From Glo-17 sp964549735 (GTDB lineage Bacteria > Krumholzibacteriota > Krumholzibacteriia > LZORAL124-64-63): DNA of 16,300 nucleotides. Location: the NCBI GenBank assembly GCA_964549735.1, contig CAZJWO010000083.1:1-16300 (forward strand). Direction: 5' to 3'. Made by a program: the position numbers and the translations under genes. Positions 1 to 7,029 of this stretch are shown piece after piece (positions within the stretch are counted from its first letter, which is position 1; each line of letters opens with the position of its first letter). The notes under the pieces are model-generated. The model saw only the letters and a list, made by a program, of their open reading frames with translations, searched no databases and was not told where the DNA came from.

Positions 1-490
1 CGCCGAGGCTCGTGGTCGTCCACTCGCCCACGCCGTCGAGCGTCAGGATCGCGGCACGGTCGAACGGCGAGGCGAAGAACGCGCTCGCGGCGTGCGCCTC
101 GTGGTGCTCCGTGAACAGGACACGACCGGGCCGACCGGCGCCGGCCCGGTCGAGTTCCCGTTCGATCTCGGCCGGGATCCAGAGCTTGCGGCGCAGCCAG
201 CTCGGCATGGCCTGCACGAACATCGGCAGGCCGCGCGGCGCCACGGCGAACGCGGTCTTCAGGATGCGCACGAACTTGGTCAGCGGCTTGTCGTAGAAGA
301 CGACCGCGTCGAGATCGCCGGCAGCCAGGCGCCCCTCGGCCAGGCAATAGCGCAACGCGTGGTGCGGAAAACCGGCATCGTGCTTGCGGCGCGTGAAGCG
401 CTCCTCCTGGGCGGCGGCCACCAGGCGCCCGTCGCGCAACAGGCAGGCCGCCGCGTCATGGTAGTACGCGCTGATCCCGATGATGTTCAC
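1..490 (-). CDS. Carbamoyltransferase, NodU/CmcH family (N-terminal part, runs off the left edge)
   Basis: The first 163 residues of an O-carbamoyltransferase are visible; the family is usually near 600 residues, so the C-terminal YrdC-like part lies outside the window. These enzymes move a carbamoyl group from carbamoyl phosphate, through carbamoyl-adenylate, to a hydroxyl on a sugar, antibiotic or toxin. The N-terminus reads MNIIGISAYYHDAAACLL, the family's ATPase-like opening with H11-D12. It is followed by QEERFTRRKHD (28-38), HHEAHAASAFF (129-139) and LDGVGEW (151-157), all characteristic of the Kae1-like domain. The start is GTG at 490-488. It overlaps the stop of the upstream membrane-protein gene by four bases (GTGA), which indicates translational coupling. 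The acceptor cannot be told from the sequence. Confidence 0.9.
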   Translation of the reverse strand, partial: MNIIGISAYYHDAAACLLRDGRLVAAAQEERFTRRKHDAGFPHHALRYCLAEGRLAAGDLDAVVFYDKPLTKFVRILKTAFAVAPRGLPMFVQAMPSWLRRKLWIPAEIERELDRAGAGRPGRVLFTEHHEAHAASAFFASPFDRAAILTLDGVGEWTTTSLG

Positions 491-1053
491 GCCGTGTCGC
501 CTCCGCCGCCGCGGTCCGCCAGCTCGGCCAGCAGGGACGGTTCGGGCAGCGCGCCGACCGGCCGCTGCGAATGCCTCGCGGCGCGGTCTTCGCTCAGGAA
601 CTGCCGCTCGCAGCTCGCGGCGCCGGGCACGAGCCGGCGCGGGATCCAGGCGGTGCGGCCAGCGGCGAGAGGCGCGCGGTGCAGCGGATCACGCCCCTGC
701 AGGCGCAGCACCAGGCCCCCAGGCACGAAGACCGCCAGCCAGAGCCCGCCCAGCAGCAGCCAGGCGAGCGCGCGGCCGACCAACTCGCCGAAACGCAGCA
801 GGCGCGTCTGCAGCCAGCCCAGCCAGTGCGGCCGCCCCAGGGCGAGCAGCGCGTGCGCGGCGCCCATGATCGCCACCAGGCGGCCGGCCAGCTCGTGGCC
901 GAGGCCCTTGTTCAGGACCGTACCCGCGATCGCCAGCGCGAGGCCGGTCAAGAGGCCGCGCCGGCGCAGGCGCGCCGGATCGCTCCGCGCGCGGGCCACG
1001 GCGGCGGCGGTCTGCTCGCGCCAGTTCCAGACCGTGCGGCCGGCAACGGACAT
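487..1053 (-). CDS. SxtJ-like small membrane protein
   Basis: A 188-residue membrane protein resembling the SxtJ family, named from the saxitoxin cluster and often found beside NodU-type carbamoyltransferases. Hydrophobic stretches lie at about 33-48, 56-72 and 92-116. The last leads into PGGLVLRLQGRDPLHR (111-126), which matches the family's conserved pattern of a Pro-Gly turn, then a basic stretch and a G-x-D-P-L motif. The tail (127-188) is polar and longer than I expect for SxtJ. GAGGTG lies five bases before the ATG at 1053, and the stop overlaps the carbamoyltransferase start. The biochemical role of SxtJ proteins is unknown; pairing with the transferase suggests a membrane partner or anchor. 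The DUF5989 mini-protein that often sits between these two genes is absent here. The family call rests on motif memory. Confidence 0.65.
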   Translation of the reverse strand: MSVAGRTVWNWREQTAAAVARARSDPARLRRRGLLTGLALAIAGTVLNKGLGHELAGRLVAIMGAAHALLALGRPHWLGWLQTRLLRFGELVGRALAWLLLGGLWLAVFVPGGLVLRLQGRDPLHRAPLAAGRTAWIPRRLVPGAASCERQFLSEDRAARHSQRPVGALPEPSLLAELADRGGGGDTA

Positions 1054-1100
1054 GGTGGCACCTCGGGTTCGACGGCGGCTGCGGCGGGTAAAGCGCCGGA

Positions 1101-1115
1101 CGGACCCACGGTCCG
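1101..1115 (-). other. Short hairpin in the leader of the SxtJ/carbamoyltransferase unit
   Basis: CGGACC and GGTCCG form a perfect six-base-pair stem around a three-base loop. It falls between the proposed minus-strand promoter (1140-1168) and the start codon at 1053, so it would be in the roughly 80-base 5' leader. There is no T tract after it, so it does not look like a terminator. It may be chance in GC-rich DNA. Confidence 0.3.
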
Positions 1116-1139
1116 CCCGGAAAACGCCCGCCGGATCCT

Positions 1140-1168
1140 ATTATCCCTGAGGTGGGCGAGGTTGGCAA
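1140..1168 (-). promoter_or_regulatory. Candidate sigma70-like promoter for the SxtJ/carbamoyltransferase unit
   Basis: On the minus strand, TTGCCA (1163-1168) and GATAAT (1140-1145) are separated by exactly 17 bases. Each box matches the sigma70 consensus at five of six positions. It lies about 90 bases upstream of the ATG at 1053, in the gap shared with the divergent DUF1579 gene. Confidence 0.45.
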
Positions 1169-1187
1169 GGAGGTTGGCGCGGAGCGG

Positions 1188-1217
1188 ATGGCACGCGGAT
1201 CGGCTTTTCGGTATCCT
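1188..1217 (+). promoter_or_regulatory. Candidate promoter for the DUF1579 gene
   Basis: ATGGCA (1188-1193) and TATCCT (1212-1217) are separated by 18 bases, each with four of six matches to the sigma70 consensus. It would give a leader of about 50 bases before the ATG at 1274. This is a weak match and the position is the main support. Confidence 0.3.
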
Positions 1218-1273
1218 GTCGGTTCCGCTGCCGGAGTTGTGGCGGCGGTCGGGCCCTATCGAGGAGCATGGCG

Positions 1274-1858
1274 ATGCATCGGATCACGGTCGTGATGGCT
1301 TGCCTGGCGCTGGCCCTGCCGGCGCTGGCAGATGAGCCGCAGCTGAACCAGGACGAGATGATGAAGGCGTACGAGGCAGCGGCGAAGCCCGGCGCGCCGC
1401 ACGAGCTGCTCGCCAGGAGCGCAGGCAACTGGACGTGCACGGTCAAGGCATGGATGGATCCCGCGGCAGAGCCGATGGTGTCGCAGGGCACGGAAACGTC
1501 GGAGATGATCTTCGATGGCCGGTTTCTGCACACGCGCTTCCAAGGGTCGATGATGGGGCAGCCGTTCGACGGGATCGGGCTGCTCGGTTACGACAACGGC
1601 AAGAAGAAGTACGTCGGCGTGTGGCTCGACTCGATGAGCACCGGGATCATGCCCTACGAAGGCGATTACGACGCGCAGAAGAAAGAGCTGGTATGCCGGG
1701 GCGGGTACGTGGACGCGCTGACCGGCCAGTACCAGGACTGCAAGCTGGTCACCCGATTCGTCAACGACGACCGGCACGTGTTCGAATTCTGGGGACCGGA
1801 CGCGAGCGGCACCAACGAGGTCAAATGGATGGAGATGACCTACGACCGCGTGAAGTAG
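1274..1858 (+). CDS. Secreted DUF1579 family protein
   Basis: A 194-residue protein with a cleavable signal peptide (MHRITVVMACLALALPALA, cleavage likely after residue 19) and a mature DUF1579 domain. Family-typical stretches are HELLARSAGNWTC (44-56), an SEMIFDGRFLHTRFQG stretch (76-91), PFDGIGLLGYDNGKKKYVGVW (97-117, key residues G100, G102, D107, K113, W117) and EFWGPD (171-176). The domain is expected to be a lipocalin-like beta-barrel; no reaction is known to me. I chose the ATG at 1274 over the one at 1268 because GAGGAG (1261-1266) leaves seven bases before 1274 but only one before 1268. It is alone on its strand, divergent from the SxtJ unit and convergent with malQ. Export to the periplasm is well supported; function is open. 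Confidence 0.85.
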   Translation: MHRITVVMACLALALPALADEPQLNQDEMMKAYEAAAKPGAPHELLARSAGNWTCTVKAWMDPAAEPMVSQGTETSEMIFDGRFLHTRFQGSMMGQPFDGIGLLGYDNGKKKYVGVWLDSMSTGIMPYEGDYDAQKKELVCRGGYVDALTGQYQDCKLVTRFVNDDRHVFEFWGPDASGTNEVKWMEMTYDRVK

Positions 1859-1950
1859 GACCGGCCGGAGCGGCGCGCCGCAAGCGCCTCGATGCGACCT
1901 GCCGGGGCGGTCCTGGTCGACGTTTCCCCGTTCGCGTGGCGCAGCGACTT

Positions 1951-1979
1951 GTGCGTCGGCTCGAGCCTGCGTGCGTCGG
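1951..1979. repeat. Nine-base direct repeat flanking a palindrome
   Basis: GTGCGTCGG occurs at 1951-1959 and again at 1971-1979, twenty bases apart start to start, with the ten-base palindrome GGCTCGAGCC (1958-1967) between them. It lies in the 180-base gap between the convergent DUF1579 and malQ genes, which otherwise shows no clear terminator. Chance is possible. Confidence 0.4.
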
Positions 1980-2038
1980 GGATGGTGCCGTCGTGCACCT
2001 GCGCGGCGGACCAGCCCCCGACGGCGACGCGATTCCCG

Positions 2039-3643
2039 TCACTCCCCCCGCGCCACATCCTCCCCCGCGAGAACCTTGCCCTCCCGCGCCGCCTTCTCGC
2101 GCGCTTCCTCGTAGAGCGAGACGCGCTGGTCCGGCCGGCGCCGCCCCAGCCACGTCAGGTGCGCAAGCCGCCGCGCCGCCGGATGCTCCGGATCGAGCGC
2201 CCACGCCGGCAGCCGCCAGCTCCAGTTGCCGTCGCCGTCGCCCGGCCGGTTCATGCGCGCCTCGCGGCCGAGTCCGAGTACGTCCTGCATGGGCATGATG
2301 AACGTGTGGGCGACCGACTGCAGGCCCATGCGGATGAGCGTCCAGGCCGGCTCCGCTACGGCATGGCCGACGTAGTCGCGCACGCGCTCGCGCACCGTCT
2401 CGTCGCAGTCGTGCTGCCACCAGCCGTTGGTCGGATCGTTGTCGTGCGTGCCGGAATACACGACGCAATTCTGCGTGTGGTTGTGCGGCTGGAACGGATT
2501 GCGCGGCTCGTCCCAGGCGAACTGCAGGACCTTCATGCCGGGCAGGCCGAACGCGTCGCGCAGCTCTTCGACCGCTTCGGTGATGACGCCGAGGTCCTCG
2601 GCCACGATCGGCAGCGCGCCGAGCTGCCGGCGCAGCGACTCGAAGAAGCCGAGGCCGGGGCCCTCGACCCAGCGGCCGTTGATCGCCGTCTCGGCCGCGG
2701 CGGGCACTTCCCAGTAGGCCTGGAAGCCGCGGAAATGGTCGATGCGCACGAGGTCGGTCTGCCGCAGGCAGAGGCGCAGGCGGCGCACCCACCAGGCGTA
2801 GTCCTCGCGGGCCATGGCGCGCCAGTTGTAGAGCGGGTTGCCCCAGAGCTGGCCGGTGGCGCTGAAATAGTCGGGCGGCACGCCGGCCACCACGCGCGGT
2901 CGGCCCGCGGCGTCGAGGTGGAAGAGGTCGGGCCGCGCCCAGACGTCGCAGCTGTCGTGCGCCACGAAGATGGGCAGGTCGCCCAGCAGGCGCACGCCGC
3001 GCGCGTTGGCCTGGGCGCGCAGGCGCGACCACTGGCGCGCGAAGAGCCACTGCCGCCACGCGTGGGCGTCGAGCCGGTCGCGCAGCGGCTCGAGCGCGGT
3101 GGCCAGCGCCTGCGGCTCGCGGTCGCGCAGCGGATCGGGCCACTCGGTCCACGGCCGCCCGTCGTGCGCCTCCTTGAGCGCCATGAACTGCGTGAAGTCG
3201 CGCAGCCAGGCGCGCTCGTCCTTGCGGAAGGCCAGGAACTCCTCCTGCAGGGACTCGTCGGCGAACTTCTGGAACCGCGCCCAGGCGCGGTCCAGCAGCG
3301 CGGACTTCCAGGGGATCACCGCGCCGTAATCCACCCGCTCGGCGGGCAGGCTGCCGCTATGGGCGAGGTCGTCGCCTGTCAACCAGCCCGCCTCGAAGAG
3401 TTCGTCCAGGCCGATCAGCAGGGGGTTGCCCGCCACGGCGCTGAGCGTCTGGTAAGGCGAATCGCCGTAGCTCGTCGGCCCCAGCGGCAGCACCTGCCAG
3501 AGACTCTGGCCGGTCGAGGCCAGCCAGTCGACGAACTGCAGCGCGGCCGGACCGAGGTCGCCGATGCCGTGCGGGCCCGGCAGGCAGGTCGGATGCAGGA
3601 TCACCCCGCTGCCGCGCGGAAAGAGCTGGTCGTTCTGGAACAT
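2039..3643 (-). CDS. malQ: 4-alpha-glucanotransferase (amylomaltase, GH77)
   Basis: A 534-residue cytoplasmic amylomaltase, close to the usual length of about 500. It moves alpha-1,4-glucan segments between maltodextrins and supports glycogen or maltodextrin turnover. The N-terminus has the GH77 pattern: SGVILHPTCLPGPHGIGDLG (12-31), then QVLPLGPTSYGDSPYQ (50-65). Catalytic residues are visible: nucleophile D302 in RIDHFRG, acid/base E349 in AEDLG and transition-state stabiliser D401 in GTHDN. The later MNRPGDGDGNWSWR (464-477) is also family-typical. The ATG at 3643 has only a weak GGTGGC-like ribosome site, but the protein begins where family members do. It lies 156 bases after the MurU-AmgK fusion on the same strand. 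It may be read through from that operon or from a weak internal promoter (GATTAT near 3767-3772). No key residue is missing. Confidence 0.96.
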   Translation of the reverse strand: MFQNDQLFPRGSGVILHPTCLPGPHGIGDLGPAALQFVDWLASTGQSLWQVLPLGPTSYGDSPYQTLSAVAGNPLLIGLDELFEAGWLTGDDLAHSGSLPAERVDYGAVIPWKSALLDRAWARFQKFADESLQEEFLAFRKDERAWLRDFTQFMALKEAHDGRPWTEWPDPLRDREPQALATALEPLRDRLDAHAWRQWLFARQWSRLRAQANARGVRLLGDLPIFVAHDSCDVWARPDLFHLDAAGRPRVVAGVPPDYFSATGQLWGNPLYNWRAMAREDYAWWVRRLRLCLRQTDLVRIDHFRGFQAYWEVPAAAETAINGRWVEGPGLGFFESLRRQLGALPIVAEDLGVITEAVEELRDAFGLPGMKVLQFAWDEPRNPFQPHNHTQNCVVYSGTHDNDPTNGWWQHDCDETVRERVRDYVGHAVAEPAWTLIRMGLQSVAHTFIMPMQDVLGLGREARMNRPGDGDGNWSWRLPAWALDPEHPAARRLAHLTWLGRRRPDQRVSLYEEAREKAAREGKVLAGEDVARGE

Positions 3644-3799
3644 GCCACCGACTTCCGGTTCAAGGTGCGGACACCGTTCGTGGCTCTACCCGCCCCGCCG
3701 CCACGTGCCGCGCCGGGCCGCGCGCGGGGAAGAACCGTGCGGCCGGGACCGCGGCTCCGCAGCCAGATAATCAAGCGCCGGCCTGCTTGGCAACAAGGA

Positions 3800-5713
3800 T
3801 TACGGGCCGTCGTTCCCGGCGCTGCGCGCCACGGAGGCCACCACCTCGCGCAGCGCGGGCAGGGGCGGCGGTCCGTAGAGCGAAGGCGGCTGCTGCGCGG
3901 CGAGATCGAGCGCGCGCAGCAGGCCGGCCAGCGCGCAAGGGACGTGCGCCAGGAACGCGGTGCGCCCCTTGACGTGCGCGAGATAGGCGTAGGCGCCCAG
4001 GGCCTGCATCAGCCGCTGCAGGCCGGCGGCCAGGGTCATCGCCTGCCAGTCGGCGGTCGCGATGGCGCGCCCGCCGCGCGCCGCCAGGCGCGCCGGGAAC
4101 GTGGCGAGCAACTCGTCGCGCTGATCCCACGGCAGCCCGACGTAAGGATCCCAGGCCAAGGACACGGCGTCGTAGGCGACCGGTCCCCAGCGCATGCCCT
4201 GCAGATCGACGAGCCGCACGACGCCATCTTCCAGCAGGATGTTCTGCGACTGGAAGTCCCGGTGCACCAGGGTGTACGGCTGGCGCAGGCAGGCGCCGGC
4301 GAGCGCGGCGAACTCCGCGTCCAGGACGGCGAGGTCCGCGACCGCCAGACCGGCATGGCCGACCAGGAAACGCTCGCGGAAGTAGCCGGTCTCCCACCGC
4401 AGATACGCCTCATCGAAGCAGCGGTCCCAGGCCAGCGGACAGCGGGCGCGGCTGGCGGCGCCGGCGGTCTGCAGATCGGCCAACCGATCGAGGACCGCCG
4501 CGTAGAGCTCGCCGGCCCGCGCGGGCTCGCGCGCGACGAGCCGCTCCAGCGTCTCGTCGCCGAGGTCCTCGAGCAGGACGGCGCCGGTCGCCGGATCGTG
4601 CGCGAGCAGCGACGGCGCGCCCAGGCCGCAATCGGTCAAGAACGCGGCGATCGCCAGGTAGCGGACCGTCTCCGGATCGCCCGGCGGCGCCAGCATGAGC
4701 ATCGCGCGGCGGTTCGCCTGGCTCACGCGGACGAAGCGGCGATCGCTGCCGTGGCCGGTGATCCAGCGCAGATCGCAAGGGGCGTCCGGAGCGAAGCCGG
4801 CCGCGGCGATCACCTTCAGTTCGGGCCAGGAGGCCGCATCTTCCGCGACCACCCAGCCGTCGCCGCAGACCGCGCGGCGCAGGCTCATCCCCTCGGGAAC
4901 GACGGCATCCGGCAGGACGACGCACTCGTCGAGTCGGCCTGCGGGCGGCAGTCGCGCGCCGGCGGCGGCGCTCACGAAGCCCGGACCCAGCAAGCGGCGA
5001 TGCGCGTCGAGATAACGCGGCAGGGTGCCGAGATCCTCCCAGGCGCCGGTGTGCACATGGCCGCGGATCGCGCCGGGTCGTTCGCGCAGGAGCGTCACGA
5101 GCACATCGACGAGGCTGCCCGGCCCGGGCGGCACGCGGTCGAGGAACGCGCGGTCGTAGCAGGCGATGCCCGTGAACGTCAGGCCGCGGCACCCGGCCGG
5201 CGCGGCGGCCGCGGCGCCGAGGCGGCCGGCGATGTCGCGAACGCCGCCGTCGGGTCCGAGCAGCACGCTGTTGACGACCGGCCAGTCGACCAGCGCGAGC
5301 GTCGCGAGCGCAGGCGCAAGATCCGCAGCGCGCCGGCAGAGGTGCGCGGCCAGCAGCACCGACAGGTCGAGGTCGCAAAGCACGTCGCCATTGTAGACCA
5401 CGCAGACCCGCGCGCCGGCGAGGAAGGCGCGTGCGCCGGCCAGCGCGCCGCCCGTGCCGAGGATCTCGGGCTCGCGGCTCAGGTGGAAGCGCGCGGCGTC
5501 CGGCCGCGCGGCGAGGTGCGCGGCGATGCGGTCGGCCCGGTGGTGCAGGTTGACGGCGATGCGCTCGATGCCGGCCTGGTCCAGCGCCGCGATGGCGCGG
5601 TCCAGCAGGGTGGCGCCGGCGACCGGCAGCAACGGCTTGGGCACATGATCGGACAACGGCCGCAAGCGGGTGCCCAGGCCGGCGGCGAGCACGAAACCAC
5701 GCGCTTCATCCAT
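3800..5713 (-). CDS. Fused sugar-1-phosphate nucleotidyltransferase and anomeric sugar kinase (MurU-AmgK type)
   Basis: A 637-residue two-domain protein. Residues 1 to about 235 are a NTP_transferase domain: FVLAAGLGTRLRPLS (7-21), KPLLPV (26-31) and metal-binding NGD (108-110), ending in AWEDLGTLPRYLDAHRRLL (224-242). A linker of about 60 residues follows. Residues 300-637 are an aminoglycoside-phosphotransferase-type kinase with catalytic LVHRDFQSQN (482-491, D486) and metal-binding LVDLQG (501-506, D503), then GPVAYDAVSLAWDPYV (510-525). In Pseudomonas, AmgK phosphorylates MurNAc or GlcNAc at C1 and MurU makes UDP-MurNAc, from separate neighbouring genes. Here both are one chain. The ATG overlaps the namZ stop by eight bases, with GCGGAG about ten bases before the start. 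Both folds are clear; MurNAc as substrate is inferred from namZ. A GlcNAc, mannose or heptose substrate remains possible. Confidence 0.85.
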   Translation of the reverse strand: MDEARGFVLAAGLGTRLRPLSDHVPKPLLPVAGATLLDRAIAALDQAGIERIAVNLHHRADRIAAHLAARPDAARFHLSREPEILGTGGALAGARAFLAGARVCVVYNGDVLCDLDLSVLLAAHLCRRAADLAPALATLALVDWPVVNSVLLGPDGGVRDIAGRLGAAAAAPAGCRGLTFTGIACYDRAFLDRVPPGPGSLVDVLVTLLRERPGAIRGHVHTGAWEDLGTLPRYLDAHRRLLGPGFVSAAAGARLPPAGRLDECVVLPDAVVPEGMSLRRAVCGDGWVVAEDAASWPELKVIAAAGFAPDAPCDLRWITGHGSDRRFVRVSQANRRAMLMLAPPGDPETVRYLAIAAFLTDCGLGAPSLLAHDPATGAVLLEDLGDETLERLVAREPARAGELYAAVLDRLADLQTAGAASRARCPLAWDRCFDEAYLRWETGYFRERFLVGHAGLAVADLAVLDAEFAALAGACLRQPYTLVHRDFQSQNILLEDGVVRLVDLQGMRWGPVAYDAVSLAWDPYVGLPWDQRDELLATFPARLAARGGRAIATADWQAMTLAAGLQRLMQALGAYAYLAHVKGRTAFLAHVPCALAGLLRALDLAAQQPPSLYGPPPLPALREVVASVARSAGNDGP

Positions 5714-6884
5714 AGAGCAGACACTCCGCCTCGATCGCGGCGCGCCGCCAGGCCTCGGCTTCGCGCTGCCAGCCGGCTGCGACCTCGCGCGGATCGGCGC
5801 CCGCCTCGACCGCCGCGCGCAACGCGGGGCCGCCGGCCAGGATGTCGATCGGCAGCTTCGTGAACTCGTATTCGTAGGGCGGTCGCTTCCACGCGAAACG
5901 TTCGGGCCAGAGCCGGCGCACGGCCGTCAGGAGCGCCAGGTAGGTCAGCACCGGGCGGAAGGCACGGCGATCGGTCACATGCACCTGCACGCCGCCGCAG
6001 AGGACGCCGGCGTGTTTCTGGAACGTCGGCAGGAAATGCAGCGGGCGTAGCGCGAGACCCGGCAGGTCCTGCAGGTCGCGGTCGCGGATCAACTCGTCCG
6101 GATCGAGCCACGGCGCGCCGAGGATCTCGAACGGACGCGTCGTACCGCGGCCCTCGCTCAGGTCGGTGCCCTCGAGCAGGCATGCGCCGGGGTACACGAC
6201 GGCCGTCTCGGCCGTGGGCAGGTTGGGCGACGGCAGCACCCAGGGCAGGCCGGTCTGCTCGAAGTAGAGGTCGCGGCGCCAGCCCCGCATGGGCACGACC
6301 TGCAGGTCCACGTCCAGCGCGAAATGCGCGCGCAACCAGCGCGCGAGTTCGCCGATCGTCAAGCCGTGGCGCATGGGGACCGGGGCCAGGCCGACGAAGC
6401 TGCGCCAGGCGGGATCCAGCACGTTGCCTTCGAACGCGCCTCCCAGCGGATTGGGCCGGTCGAGCACCAGCACCGCCTTGCCCGTCTCCGCGCACGCCTC
6501 CAGGCAGAGCAGCAGCGTCCAGACGAAGGTGTAGTAGCGGGCGCCGACGTCCTGCAGGTCGATGACCAGGACGTCGAGGTCCGCCAGCATCGCCGCTGTC
6601 GGCTTGCGGCGCTCGCCGTAGAGCGAGTGCACGGGCAGGCCGGTGGCCGGATCGCGGTAGCCCTCCCACTCGACCATGTTGTCCTGGGTCTCGCCACGCA
6701 GGCCGTGCTGGGGACCGAAGAGCGCGCGCAGGTCGCGCCCGAGCGCCTGGTGCAGCAGCGGCACGGCGTGCCGCAGACGCTGGTCGACGCTCGCGGGGTG
6801 CGCGAGCAGGCCGACGCGCCGGCCGCGCAGGCGGGCGGCCTGATCGGCGAGCAGGACTTCGAGGCCGGTCGACACCGCGGCCAT
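5706..6884 (-). CDS. namZ: Exo-beta-N-acetylmuramidase NamZ (DUF1343)
   Basis: A 392-residue DUF1343 protein, the family now known as NamZ, which removes MurNAc from the non-reducing end of peptidoglycan fragments. Family motifs run along the chain: GLLAHPAS, FGPQHGLRG, LPVHSLYGE, LDVLVIDLQDVGARYYTFVW, LVLDRPNPLGG, PVPMRHGLTIGEL, LPSPNLPTAETAVVYPG, LLEGTDLSEGRGTTRPFE and FQKHAGVLCGGVQVHV. Length is that of the mature family. I chose the ATG at 6884: GGGAGG (6890-6895) sits five bases before it, whereas the GTG at 6890 falls inside that ribosome site. No signal peptide is visible, unlike the secreted Bacillus homologue, so it probably works in the cytoplasm on imported fragments. It is the first gene of the block and overlaps the MurU-AmgK fusion by eight bases, which suggests coupled translation. 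Confidence 0.93.
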   Translation of the reverse strand: MAAVSTGLEVLLADQAARLRGRRVGLLAHPASVDQRLRHAVPLLHQALGRDLRALFGPQHGLRGETQDNMVEWEGYRDPATGLPVHSLYGERRKPTAAMLADLDVLVIDLQDVGARYYTFVWTLLLCLEACAETGKAVLVLDRPNPLGGAFEGNVLDPAWRSFVGLAPVPMRHGLTIGELARWLRAHFALDVDLQVVPMRGWRRDLYFEQTGLPWVLPSPNLPTAETAVVYPGACLLEGTDLSEGRGTTRPFEILGAPWLDPDELIRDRDLQDLPGLALRPLHFLPTFQKHAGVLCGGVQVHVTDRRAFRPVLTYLALLTAVRRLWPERFAWKRPPYEYEFTKLPIDILAGGPALRAAVEAGADPREVAAGWQREAEAWRRAAIEAECLLYG

Positions 6885-6908
6885 ACGCACCTCCCGGGGA
6901 TGAGCCGC

Positions 6909-6937
6909 AGTCTAGAGCAAGCCGCGGCGGCGGCCAA
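6909..6937 (-). promoter_or_regulatory. Candidate promoter for the namZ operon
   Basis: On the minus strand TTGGCC (6932-6937) and TAGACT (6909-6914) are 17 bases apart, each with four of six consensus matches. It would give a short leader carrying the GGGAGG ribosome site. It lies back to back with the promoter of the divergent lipoprotein gene. Confidence 0.35.
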
Positions 6938-6975
6938 GTCCGAGCTGGCCCGACGGCGTCGCGCCGCGCCGCCGT

Positions 6976-7005
6976 TTGACACGCGAGTCCGCGCGCCGGT
7001 AACGT
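6976..7005 (+). promoter_or_regulatory. Candidate sigma70-like promoter for the 713-aa lipoprotein
   Basis: A perfect TTGACA (6976-6981) is followed after 18 bases by TAACGT (7000-7005), which keeps the TAnnnT pattern. The start codon at 7030 is 25 bases further on. The perfect -35 box makes this one of the more convincing promoters in the window. Confidence 0.5.
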
Positions 7006-7029
7006 ACCGGCAGCGATCGGGGGATGCAC

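Noticed and set aside
1189..1205. TGGCAC as a possible sigma54 -24 element.
   Set aside because: The -12 element (TTGC) is missing at the required spacing.
1870..1881. Twelve-base palindrome GCGGCGCGCCGC after the DUF1579 gene as a terminator.
   Set aside because: With a four-base loop the stem is only four pairs, and no T tract follows.
3731..3799. GC-rich inverted repeats after the MurU-AmgK stop as a terminator.
   Set aside because: The stems are short (CAAGC/GCTTG and GGCT/AGCC) and lack a T tract, so read-through into malQ cannot be excluded.
1892..5863. A nearly 4 kb open frame on the plus strand, antisense to malQ and the MurU-AmgK fusion.
   Set aside because: It has no recognisable domain and a low-complexity composition rich in Arg, Ala, Gln and Gly. 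The opposite strand encodes clear enzymes with catalytic motifs. Stop codons are rare by chance in such GC-rich DNA.
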